Shown in pieces: positions 8,110 through 15,109 of a stretch of DNA of 19,677 nt. The translations under genes and the position numbers were made by a program. Below the pieces are notes generated by a model, which saw only the letters and a list, made by a program, of their open reading frames with translations, made no database searches and was not told where the DNA came from. The DNA comes from JAUVXJ01 sp034430275 (GTDB lineage Bacteria; Chloroflexota; Anaerolineae; UBA7937; B3-Chlor), in NCBI GenBank assembly GCA_034430275.1, contig DAOUEW010000089.1, positions 1-19,677 on the forward strand, read 5' to 3'. Position 1 is the stretch's first letter. Every line of letters starts with the position of its first letter.

Positions 8110-9282
8110 TCACTGTTCTCCCAGCGCCACGGAGTAGATACTGTTCAGCTTCTCCCGGAATACTGTCGGGGAGTAGAGTCTTTTCGCTCGTTCGCGAAGT
8201 GCCGCTCCGCGCTCGGTGGCTAGTTCCCCGTCATCGAGCAGCGAAGCGACGGCCTTCGCCAGAGAGCGTTCGTCCACTGCCTCAGCGTACGTCCCCCATT
8301 CCCCCAGATACTCACGGCTCACCGGCGTGTCGAAGGCCACGGTGGGCAGGGCCATGGCCATATAGTTGGACAGTTTGCCGCTGCCCTCGGTGGCCGATAC
8401 CTTGGGGCCTACGGCAACGTCGCCCAGACGCAGGAAGCGGTGCGCCTCGAGATAGTGGATCCTCCCCGTGAAGGTCACACGCTCGGCGATGCCCAGGTCC
8501 TCTGCCAGGGCCCGGTAGTACTCCACGTTGGGGTGCCCCATGACCAGGCAGTGAACGTCGGGATGGGTGTGCGCTAGGTGCCGCGCTGCCTTCAGTAGCA
8601 GGCTGGTGCCCTGGTACTCGACTAATAGACCCAGGTAGACCACGAGCTGGCAACGCGGGGGAAGGCCCAGTCTCCGCTCGAGGGCCAGCTTCTCTTCCTC
8701 GGAGCCTTCTGGGCAGAAGAGGTCTGTATCGACGGCGTCGGGAAGGACGTGGATTCTCTTCTGTGCACACGAGAACTCCTGGCGGAGAAGACGTGCCGCG
8801 TGCTGGGAACTGACGATGATGTCTCTGGGCAGATGGTCTATGAGCTCCTCGAGCCTGCGTAGCGGACCACGGAGGCGACTGGTGGGCGACAGAAAGCGAT
8901 GGTCTATCATCTCGCCGGTCAGACTGCCCTGGAAATCGAAGATCAGCGGGATGCGCCATAGACGACTGAGGGGACAGCCTATCAGGGCACCTTCGTGCAG
9001 ATGAGCATGGATGACGTCCGGCCTGCGTCGCAAGGTGCAACCTAGCGAGGTGAAGGACAGAAGTGCGTCCAAGACGATCTTGTGCAGAGATGATCCAACC
9101 TCGTACTGCCGGCGCCAGGGGATGCGGGGTGTGCGCACGATACGCAGCCCGGCGATGTCTTCGCCGTTGTGATAAGTGCAGACAGTGACCTGGTGGCCCA
9201 GCTCTTGCAGCGCGAGGACTTCCACGAGGATGCGGACGTGACAGCCGTAGTCGGCAAAGAAGGAAGTGGGGGCCAGAATCAG
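8110..9282 (-). CDS. Family 4 (GT-B) glycosyltransferase; start codon uncertain, possibly CTG
   Basis: Retaining GT-B glycosyltransferase, probably transferring a sugar to a lipid, polysaccharide or small acceptor at the inner membrane face. The N-terminal Rossmann half starts VLILAPTSFFADYGCHVRI and includes DVIHAHLHEGALIG and IPLIFDFQGSLTGEM. The linker VLPDAVDTDLFCPEGSEEE and the C-terminal donor-binding half (LVVYLGLLVEYQGTSLLL, then EGSGKLSNYMAMALPTVAFDT) follow. The second Glu of the usual EX7E motif is not apparent. The frame is open to a GTG at 9504, but that extension overlaps the conserved GIY-YIG gene for over 220 bases and looks like shadow sequence. Between TTG 9477 and GTG 9222 there is no ATG, GTG or TTG. 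I place the start at CTG 9282, which overlaps the GIY-YIG stop as CTGA and gives 390 residues. The gene is last in a five-gene operon. Confidence 0.82.
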   Translation of the reverse strand: MILAPTSFFADYGCHVRILVEVLALQELGHQVTVCTYHNGEDIAGLRIVRTPRIPWRRQYEVGSSLHKIVLDALLSFTSLGCTLRRRPDVIHAHLHEGALIGCPLSRLWRIPLIFDFQGSLTGEMIDHRFLSPTSRLRGPLRRLEELIDHLPRDIIVSSQHAARLLRQEFSCAQKRIHVLPDAVDTDLFCPEGSEEEKLALERRLGLPPRCQLVVYLGLLVEYQGTSLLLKAARHLAHTHPDVHCLVMGHPNVEYYRALAEDLGIAERVTFTGRIHYLEAHRFLRLGDVAVGPKVSATEGSGKLSNYMAMALPTVAFDTPVSREYLGEWGTYAEAVDERSLAKAVASLLDDGELATERGAALRERAKRLYSPTVFREKLNSIYSVALGEQ

Positions 9283-9527
9283 GACGTGGAGCGTTCGATC
9301 AGTTGCAGCTTTCTCTTGCGCGATAGTTGCCGTATCGAAGCCTCCTGCCGTCTGGCCTCCGTAGCCGTGGCGTGCTCTTGTTGGTAGACCAGAGTCACCG
9401 GCAGGCGGGCCCGGGTGTATCTGCTGGCCTTTCCCGCTTGATGAGTGCGAAGCCTGCGCTCGAGGTCTGTGGTCCAACCTGTGTACAATGTGCCGTCCGC
9501 GCACAGCAGGACATACGTGTATGGCAT
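9279..9527 (-). CDS. GIY-YIG domain protein, UPF0213/YhbQ-like
   Basis: An 82-residue single-domain GIY-YIG protein. The N-terminus YTYVLLCADGTLYTGWTTDLERRL matches the UPF0213 pattern, in which the first GIY is relaxed to YVL/YVY and the second is YTG (15-17). R25 and the acidic E57 of the TATEARRQEA helix are the expected catalytic-site residues, followed by the basic tail LSRKRKLQLI. Proteins of this type are small putative nucleases or DNA-binding proteins of uncertain role, some linked to DNA damage. ATG 9527 follows the tyrA stop after a single base (TGA-C-ATG), so it is translationally coupled, and its own stop touches the proposed glycosyltransferase start. Confidence 0.9.
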   Translation of the reverse strand: MPYTYVLLCADGTLYTGWTTDLERRLRTHQAGKASRYTRARLPVTLVYQQEHATATEARRQEASIRQLSRKRKLQLIERSTS

Positions 9528-9528
9528 G

Positions 9529-10527
9529 TCACTCGGGGCGTCGCCCCTGCTGATCCATCCTCTTCTTGAGGTCGCGGAACTGGTTCAGGCCGAGCATGGA
9601 GCCAAGGGACGTCATACTGCGGAGCTCCTCCATGGTCCTTGCCTCAGCTTCCTCATCGGGCATTCCTCTGCCGTGTAGCCAACGCGTGCGCGTGTCCATC
9701 AGTTCCCGAAACAGTCCTTCCCATTCCTCGGCGTCGCCCTCGGCAAGCTTCTGCTGGAGCAGCCTGAGGTTATCCACGAAGACGTCGATCCACTGTGAGA
9801 GGTTCTCCTTATTGGCCAGGCAGATGCCCTGGTTGACCTCCGGGTCCGTGGAGAGGAACTCCGTCGCTCGCCGGAAGGTCTCTCCAGGCAACCTCCGCAA
9901 GTCTCTCCACGAGGGCGCCTGTGTAGTGCTCATCAGCAGGGCGGCCGATAGCATCATCGGCAGGTGCTCCACAGCCGCCACCTGGCCATCGTGCTCGTGG
10001 AGGTCCACGAAGAAAGGCTCCGCGCCGAGGGCGCGGACCATGCTGGTCACCAGTTCGATCGCTGCGGGGTGCGCCTTGGTCGAGGGAACGATGCAGTACG
10101 TAGTGTCCTTGAACAAGTCCGCCGTCGCAGCATCGGCATCACCGTGGAGCTGGCTGACCATGGGGTGGCCGCCCACGAAGTGCACCGTATCGGGCAATAG
10201 CTCGTCAGCCCAGGCCACGATCTTGCCCTTGACCGTCGATGTGTCGGTGACCACACAGTCGGGCCTCAGGTAAGGGCCTGTGGCCTCCAAGATGTCCCGG
10301 ATATCGGCCACCGGCGCGGTGATGATAACCATCTCCGCGTCCTCGATGGCAGAGATCAGGTTCCTCTCCCATTTCTCGACGGCGCCCATCTGTTGCGCCT
10401 TTCTGGAGAGAGCGCTGTCTTTGTCGTGGCCCACGATCTCAAAATCCGGCTGGGCCTGCCGCAGGGCCAGGCCCATGGATGACCCGATCAGACCGAGCCC
10501 GACTATACTGACCTTCGGTTCAGGCAT
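9529..10527 (-). CDS. tyrA: Prephenate dehydrogenase (tyrosine biosynthesis)
   Basis: Oxidative decarboxylation of prephenate (or arogenate) toward tyrosine, in the cytosol. The NAD-binding Rossmann motif is VGLGLIGSS (G10, G12, G15). D35 at the end of beta-2 (IVGHDKDS) favours NAD over NADP by the usual rule. The TyrA signature is VGGHPMVSQ (H121), and the helical dimerisation domain carries EHLPMMLSAALL (H188), the conserved His-Leu-Pro of the family. At 332 residues it is a stand-alone dehydrogenase with no fused chorismate mutase; about 40 polar C-terminal residues follow the core and resemble no ACT domain. GGGAGG at 10538-10533 is five bases before the ATG, which fixes the start. It is the third gene of the M50-HD-tyrA-GIY-GT operon; no other aromatic pathway gene is in the window. 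Confidence 0.92.
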   Translation of the reverse strand: MPEPKVSIVGLGLIGSSMGLALRQAQPDFEIVGHDKDSALSRKAQQMGAVEKWERNLISAIEDAEMVIITAPVADIRDILEATGPYLRPDCVVTDTSTVKGKIVAWADELLPDTVHFVGGHPMVSQLHGDADAATADLFKDTTYCIVPSTKAHPAAIELVTSMVRALGAEPFFVDLHEHDGQVAAVEHLPMMLSAALLMSTTQAPSWRDLRRLPGETFRRATEFLSTDPEVNQGICLANKENLSQWIDVFVDNLRLLQQKLAEGDAEEWEGLFRELMDTRTRWLHGRGMPDEEAEARTMEELRSMTSLGSMLGLNQFRDLKKRMDQQGRRPE

Positions 10528-10554
10528 TCAGACCTCCCAAGATGAAGTAACGAT

Positions 10555-11079
10555 CTAGTTGACTCTGTCAGCATCCTGCAAAGCGACCAGCAGACCTCTC
10601 ATTCTGTCTCCCATCTGGCTTGGGGGCTTGGGGTCCTCGTGGTGCGCGATGAGCCAGGCCGTTTCTTCTCCGCACCCTGCCTCAGCAGCCAGTTCAGACC
10701 CTATCGTAGCGTGCTGCCGGTGTACGCACAGAGGATACAGCCAGGTTCCGGGGTGGGCGTCCGTCGACTCCCATAAACGTGGAACGAGGGTCTTGGCCAG
10801 GACAGCCAAGACACGATGCCAGATGCGCACCGGCCCTACCGTCTTGCCTACGTCGTGCAGCAGCGCAGCGCTCAGCAAGGACGGATCGCTCTGGCCGGCC
10901 TCTTGGAGCGCGCGGAAGACATCCCTACAGTGGTGCTGGTCCATGGAAGACATGCTGTTGAACAGCTCCAACTGGGCACGCTCGAGATACGGGGCCAAGT
11001 CGTCGGTTCCCTCACGATAGACATGTGCCCCCAAGGCCAGGGTGAACTGGCGCACACGGTAGACGACCCCCACGGCCAT
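10555..11079 (-). CDS. HD-domain phosphohydrolase
   Basis: A 174-residue HD-superfamily metal-dependent hydrolase. The ordered motif set is visible: DQHHCRDVFR (first His), ALLHDVGK (the HD pair), CVHRQHATIGSELA, AWLIAHHE, and the final Asp in LQDADRVN. This matches small cytosolic HD phosphatases acting on nucleotides or phosphate esters; the substrate cannot be told from sequence. ATG 11079 overlaps the stop of the upstream peptidase gene by one base (TGATG). A GTG at 11082 would add one residue and gives a four-base overlap; I prefer the ATG. Its stop lies 27 bases before tyrA. The N-terminal 30 residues (VYRVRQFTLALGAHVYREG) precede the HD core and are unassigned. Confidence 0.85.
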   Translation of the reverse strand: MAVGVVYRVRQFTLALGAHVYREGTDDLAPYLERAQLELFNSMSSMDQHHCRDVFRALQEAGQSDPSLLSAALLHDVGKTVGPVRIWHRVLAVLAKTLVPRLWESTDAHPGTWLYPLCVHRQHATIGSELAAEAGCGEETAWLIAHHEDPKPPSQMGDRMRGLLVALQDADRVN

Positions 11080-11732
11080 CACATCCCCAGTATCAGATGT
11101 CTGAGCACCAGGTACGGCGGAGAGATGATACTGCTGAACAAGGGGATATATCGATCGAGTATGATCACGAGCAGCAGGATCATGGGGCCATACCGTTCGT
11201 AGCGAGCCAGGCTATACGACCAGCGATAGGCCCACGGTCGGCGGAGGCTGCCCAGGACGCCCATCAGCACCCCATATCCATCCAGGGGAGGGAGCGGTAT
11301 GAGGTTGAAGATGGCTAGCCCGATGTTGACCATGCCCACGTAGAAAAGCAGCATTGAGGCTATGCCGGGGAGCGTCGCGCCCCCCAGTCTGAAAGGGATG
11401 GCCACGACTGCGGCCGTCATGAGGTTGGCAGCGGGACCAGCCAGAGAGACGATGCCCATGCCGGTCAACGGACCATGTCGGAGCCGACGCGGGTCAACCG
11501 GCACCGGCTTGCCCCATCCGATCCCGAAGCCGGTGATCGCTGTCAGGAAGATCATCAGGGTTCCCAGAGGGTCGAGGTGCACCAGGGGGTTCAGAGATAC
11601 GCGTCCCAGGTTTCTGGCAGTGGGATCTCCCAGCCTGTCCGCTACCCAGGCATGAAAGCACTCGTGCACGTCGATGGCTACCAGGACAGCCACGATAATG
11701 ACCGCGAAACTTAGAAGATCGAATCCCAACAT
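11079..11732 (-). CDS. Site-2-protease-like M50 zinc metallopeptidase
   Basis: Integral-membrane peptidase of the compact M50/SREBPS2P class, 217 residues with four to six predicted helices. The zinc motif lies in the first helix region, DVHECFHAW (H23, E24, H27), followed by RLGDPTARNLGRVSLNPL and GWGKPVPVDP, a family hallmark. The third zinc ligand is the Asp of FNLIPLPPLDGYG (N143, D151). No PDZ domain is present, so it is closer to the small Rv/YwhC-type enzymes than to RseP. Such proteases cut membrane-bound regulators, but no anti-sigma substrate is in the window. ATG 11732 has AAGGAG (11750-11745) 12 bases upstream. It is the first gene of the minus-strand operon and sits opposite the DUF951 gene across a divergent promoter region. 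Confidence 0.92.
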   Translation of the reverse strand: MLGFDLLSFAVIIVAVLVAIDVHECFHAWVADRLGDPTARNLGRVSLNPLVHLDPLGTLMIFLTAITGFGIGWGKPVPVDPRRLRHGPLTGMGIVSLAGPAANLMTAAVVAIPFRLGGATLPGIASMLLFYVGMVNIGLAIFNLIPLPPLDGYGVLMGVLGSLRRPWAYRWSYSLARYERYGPMILLLVIILDRYIPLFSSIISPPYLVLRHLILGM

Positions 11733-11773
11733 AAATCTCGTAGACTCCTTGACTTGTGTAGGCTTCTAGAGCT

Positions 11774-11802
11774 ATTATAGCGGAAATGGCCGCTCAGGTA
11801 AA
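11774..11802 (-). promoter_or_regulatory. Promoter for the M50-HD-tyrA-GIY-GT operon
   Basis: On the minus strand, TTTACC (11802-11797) and a perfect TATAAT (11779-11774) are 17 bases apart. The -35 box matches 4 of 6 consensus positions. The start site would be near 11767, giving a leader of about 35 bases to the M50 ATG. Confidence 0.7.
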
Positions 11803-11827
11803 GTGCTGGCTGGATTACGCCGCGCTA

Positions 11828-11836
11828 TGGTATAAT
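11828..11836 (+). promoter_or_regulatory. Extended -10 promoter for DUF951-MFS-phosphodiesterase genes
   Basis: TGGTATAAT (11828-11836) is a perfect TATAAT with the extended TGn element. No good -35 box is seen at 17 bases, which the extended -10 can compensate. The start near 11843 leaves a leader of about 20 bases before ATG 11865. It faces the minus-strand promoter; the two -10 boxes are 51 bases apart. Confidence 0.7.
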
Positions 11837-11864
11837 AGACCTATTGCGAGGAGAGAGCACCAGC

Positions 11865-12080
11865 ATGGTGATGGAGATACACCTGAACGACGTGGTTCGC
11901 TTGCGTAAGAAGCATGCGTGTGGCAACTTCGAATGGCAGATCGTGCGAGTGGGAGCCGATGTTGGCATTCAGTGTTTGAAGTGTAGCCGCCGGGTGCTGA
12001 TGCCTAGACGCACCTTTGAGAGACGAGTCAAGGCGTTTGTGTCCCAAGGAAGGGTGCCTCCTTCGCTGGGGCACAAATGA
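11865..12080 (+). CDS. DUF951 family protein
   Basis: A 71-residue protein of the small beta-rich DUF951 family (YyzM-like). Diagnostic features are NDVVRLRKKHACGNFEW (C19), then RVGADVGIQCLKCSRRVLMPRRTFERRVK with C37 and C40, so three cysteines could bind a metal. The role is unknown; the basic surface and occurrence near translation genes in other bacteria hint at RNA or ribosome association, which is inference. ATG 11865 is chosen over TTG 11844 (no family match upstream) and over ATG 11871: GAGGAG (11848-11853) is 11 bases before the first ATG. The tail after RVKAFVSQG (about 10 residues) exceeds the usual family end. The stop overlaps the MFS start as ATGA, so the two proteins are translationally coupled. 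Confidence 0.9.
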   Translation: MVMEIHLNDVVRLRKKHACGNFEWQIVRVGADVGIQCLKCSRRVLMPRRTFERRVKAFVSQGRVPPSLGHK

Positions 12081-13408
12081 TGATCCAGGATAGGACTTTC
12101 TCTTCCGTCGTCAAGAACAGGAATTTCTTCGTCCTGTGGATGGCGCAGATCTTCTCTCAGACGGCGCAGAATGGCATCCATTTTGTGCAGATCATCCTCA
12201 TCGAGACCCTCACTGGTTCCACGGCGCACATGGCAATCATGATACTCTCTTTCAGCCTGCCTGCCGTGATGCTCAGTTCCGTGGCTGGGATCATAGTAGA
12301 CCGTTTTTCGAATAAGGTGGTCATGCTGACGAGCAACAGCATCCGGGTGCTGACGGTCTTCACCTACATTCTCGTTCTAGACCGTCTCGGGGGGTGGTCC
12401 TTGTTGTTGGTCATCTACGCAGTGACCTTCATCTCGTCTGCCATCGGGCAGTTCTTCTCCCCGGCAGAGGCGACCACTATCCCCATGCTCGTGGGAGAGG
12501 AGCGGCTGTTGACCGCCAACGCACTGTTCAACCTCACGTTGATTGGCACTCAAGTCGTGGGACTGGTGGTCGTTGCTCCGCTGACCGTGAAAGTCCTGGG
12601 CATCAAGGGTGCCTTTGGCACGGTAGGACTGATGTACCTCGTGGCGTCCCTGCTGTTGTCCCGTATTCCGCGGGACAAACCCAGGCTCGTGGTGCAGCGG
12701 GGCGCCTCTATGCTCAAGACGGCGTGGAGCCAATTGCGCGAGGGATGGCGCTACGTCGCCAGCAAGCGGGCCATCCTCGTGGCCTTGAGTCAACTGACCA
12801 TGACCACGACCTTGCTGCTGATGATGGCGATGCTAGCCACGGGGTATTCGACTCGAGTGCTGGGCATGCTTCCTGAGGATGCCATCTTTATCTTTGCGCC
12901 CGCGGGGGTTGGCATGTTGGTCACCGCCTTCCTGGTGGGGCGCTTTGGATACAAGTTCCGTCGAGAGGTGATGTCCAGCGTGGGGTTCTCGGCCATGGTC
13001 GCAACCCTGTTTGGCTTTGGCCTGGCGGGCTTCGATCTGTCGATCTGGGCCGCGATTCCCAAAGTGCCATTTATCATGGCTTTGTCGCTGACCCTGGGGG
13101 CTGAGATCTGCCTGGTGGCCGTCCCGTCGGAGACACTGTTACAGGAGAAGTCGCCTCCGGAGCTCAGGGGGCGGGTGATGGCGGTTTACTTCCTGCTGGC
13201 CAATCTGGTCGCCATACCGGTCATGCTTGGTGTGGGCACCATGGCTGACCGGATAGGAATCGCTCAGGTGATCATGGGAGTAGTATTCTGCCTCGTGGTT
13301 GTGGCTGCGGTGACCAGCTACTATGCTTTCAGGTACCGCGGTTTGAGAGGAGCGCTTCTCGCGGACGACACGGCCGTAGAATACTACGCACATCCGATTG
13401 AGGATTAG
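12077..13408 (+). CDS. Major facilitator superfamily transporter, EntS/DHA3-like exporter
   Basis: A 443-residue MFS protein with about 12 hydrophobic segments in the cytoplasmic membrane. The opening VVKNRNFFVLWMAQIFSQTA is typical of the MFS_3/DHA3 drug and siderophore exporters. MFS motif A between helices 2 and 3 is GIIVDRFSNK (71-80), with Asp and the basic residue retained. The central loop (RIPRDKPRLVVQRGASMLKTAWSQLREGW) and the second-half helix set (LLANLVAIPVMLGVGTMADRIG) also fit. The substrate is unknown. Starts at 12077 and 12080 (ATGATG) are both possible; 12077 overlaps the DUF951 stop by four bases. The downstream phosphodiesterase starts 14 bases after this gene, so the three form one operon. 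Confidence 0.9.
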   Translation: MMIQDRTFSSVVKNRNFFVLWMAQIFSQTAQNGIHFVQIILIETLTGSTAHMAIMILSFSLPAVMLSSVAGIIVDRFSNKVVMLTSNSIRVLTVFTYILVLDRLGGWSLLLVIYAVTFISSAIGQFFSPAEATTIPMLVGEERLLTANALFNLTLIGTQVVGLVVVAPLTVKVLGIKGAFGTVGLMYLVASLLLSRIPRDKPRLVVQRGASMLKTAWSQLREGWRYVASKRAILVALSQLTMTTTLLLMMAMLATGYSTRVLGMLPEDAIFIFAPAGVGMLVTAFLVGRFGYKFRREVMSSVGFSAMVATLFGFGLAGFDLSIWAAIPKVPFIMALSLTLGAEICLVAVPSETLLQEKSPPELRGRVMAVYFLLANLVAIPVMLGVGTMADRIGIAQVIMGVVFCLVVVAAVTSYYAFRYRGLRGALLADDTAVEYYAHPIED

Positions 13409-13422
13409 ATAGTGAGATTGCC

Positions 13423-15093
13423 ATGTCTTCACGAACCAAAGTACTCGTCGTAGGTCTGGATGGCGTGCCTCTCGGTCTGATCAGGACCTGGGCCGGGGAG
13501 GGCAGACTGCCCACCTTCCAGAGGCTCATGGGGCAGGGGGTAGTGGGAGAACTGAAGTCTACCGTGCCTCCCACGTCTGGTCCATCGTGGTCCACGTTCA
13601 TGACGGGCAAGAATCCTGGAAAGACCGGCATCTACGATTTCCTGTACCGTCAAGACGGCAGCTACATCTTTCCGCCGGTGAATGCCAGTCAGCGGGATGG
13701 TTTAGCGCTCTGGCGGCTCTTGAGCGAACAGGGCAGAAGTGTGGGCGTCGTCAACGTGCCCATGTCATATCCAGTGGAGGAAGTCAACGGCTACATGATC
13801 AGTGGCTGGATGACTCCCTACTCGGCACAGGACTTCTCCTATCCACCTGATCTGTGGCGGAAGCTGAAGGACGAGATCGGATACTACACCATCTACCCCA
13901 CGGAGACCTTCGCGGAATCTCGGAGAGAGAGTTTCTTCAGAGCCTCCGATGATCTGCTGGACCTTCGCTCGAGCACGATCTCCTACCTCATGGAGAGGCA
14001 TCCCACCGATTTCTTCATGGCCGTGATGTTCGACACCGACCGCATCTTGCACCAACTGTGGCACTATCTGGATCCCGGGCATCCGTGGCGCGAGCATGGT
14101 GATAGTGAGGACAAGAGTGGCCCCGTGGTCAGGTACTTCCAGAGGGTGGACGAGAAACTGGGCGAGATAGTCGGCAGAGCCGACGAGGACACGCTGGTGA
14201 TCATCCTCTCCGACCACGGCATGGGGCCAGCCCACAACTTCATCGTACTCAACAACTGGCTCCTGGACGTGGGCCTGCTCCAGGTGAAGCGCGATCCTTT
14301 CAGACAAATCAAGCGGCAGTTGTTCAGGATGGGATTCACCCTTCGGAACGTCCATCGCATCGCCGACACGCTGGGTCTGGCCAAACATGCCGAGTACAAG
14401 GGCCTCTACTCCATGGACTATCTGATGAAGCTGGTCTTCCTGTCCTTCCTCGACGTGGACTGGTCGCGGTCCAAGGCGTACTCCTTTGGCCGCCATCTGG
14501 GCTCGATCTATCTCAACGTGAAAGGGAGGGAGCCTGAGGGGATCATCGAGCCTGGGCAGGAGTATGAGGAGGTGAGGGAGCAGATCATCGACCTGGCACG
14601 GCAGTTCGTCGATCCTCGGACCGGCGAGCCCCTGATCGGCGAGATCCTCAAGAGAGAGGACGTTTACGAGGGCCCGTACCTGGAACGCGCTCCCGACCTC
14701 ATCCTGCGCCCGCGGGACGAGAAGAACATCTTCTTCGGGCTGGCGGACTTCGGCTCGAACGCTACAGTGGACACGGTTTACCGATACTCCGGTATGCACC
14801 GCGACTATGGACTGCTGGTCGTGAGCGGCAAAGGTGTCCGGAAAGGCGTCTCCGTGGAGGGAGCAGGGATTCAGGATCTGGCTCCGACGATCCTCTACGC
14901 CATGGGGTGCCCCGTTCCTCGAGATATGGACGGCAGGGTGCTGACCGAGGTCTTCACCGAGGGCTTCCGTGCGCAGGTACCCCTAGTGAGTGGCGAAGAT
15001 GGCTCTTCCAGGGAAATCCGGGAATCGGTCTATACCAAAGAGGCCGAGGAGGAGATCAAGGAACGCTTGAGGGGCCTGGGGTACCTGGGGTAG
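13423..15093 (+). CDS. Alkaline-phosphatase-superfamily phosphodiesterase / nucleotide pyrophosphatase-like protein
   Basis: A 556-residue member of the type I phosphodiesterase/nucleotide pyrophosphatase branch (PF01663-like). Two-metal site residues are all visible: VVGLDG (D13), the nucleophile region VPPTSGPSWSTFMTGKNPGKTGI (S52 or T51), MFDTDRILHQLW (D206, H210), LSDHGMG (D264, H265) and YSGMHRDYG (H459). The core ends with IQDLAPTILYAMGCPVPRDMDGR, as in sulfatase/phosphodiesterase homologues, and the tail EEEIKERLRGLGYLG is common in this group. There is no signal peptide, so it probably acts in the cytosol on a phosphodiester or phosphate ester; the substrate is unknown. The inserted segment around residues 280-360 is a family-variable cap. 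Its stop is 11 bases from the convergent ATPase gene. Confidence 0.88.
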   Translation: MSSRTKVLVVGLDGVPLGLIRTWAGEGRLPTFQRLMGQGVVGELKSTVPPTSGPSWSTFMTGKNPGKTGIYDFLYRQDGSYIFPPVNASQRDGLALWRLLSEQGRSVGVVNVPMSYPVEEVNGYMISGWMTPYSAQDFSYPPDLWRKLKDEIGYYTIYPTETFAESRRESFFRASDDLLDLRSSTISYLMERHPTDFFMAVMFDTDRILHQLWHYLDPGHPWREHGDSEDKSGPVVRYFQRVDEKLGEIVGRADEDTLVIILSDHGMGPAHNFIVLNNWLLDVGLLQVKRDPFRQIKRQLFRMGFTLRNVHRIADTLGLAKHAEYKGLYSMDYLMKLVFLSFLDVDWSRSKAYSFGRHLGSIYLNVKGREPEGIIEPGQEYEEVREQIIDLARQFVDPRTGEPLIGEILKREDVYEGPYLERAPDLILRPRDEKNIFFGLADFGSNATVDTVYRYSGMHRDYGLLVVSGKGVRKGVSVEGAGIQDLAPTILYAMGCPVPRDMDGRVLTEVFTEGFRAQVPLVSGEDGSSREIRESVYTKEAEEEIKERLRGLGYLG

Positions 15094-15109
15094 GGTAAAC
15101 AAGCCTACC
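15089..15109. terminator. Hairpin spanning both stop codons of convergent genes
   Basis: GGTAGG (15089-15094) pairs perfectly with CCTACC (15104-15109) around a 9-base loop. The left arm holds the TAG of the phosphodiesterase gene and the right arm the TAG of the ATPase gene. No T-run is present, so termination strength is uncertain. Confidence 0.4.

Noticed and set aside
9283..9504. N-terminal extension of the glycosyltransferase frame to GTG 9504
   Set aside because: It would overlap nearly the whole conserved GIY-YIG gene, and the extra residues (His/Arg/Ser-rich) look like a frame shadow rather than protein.
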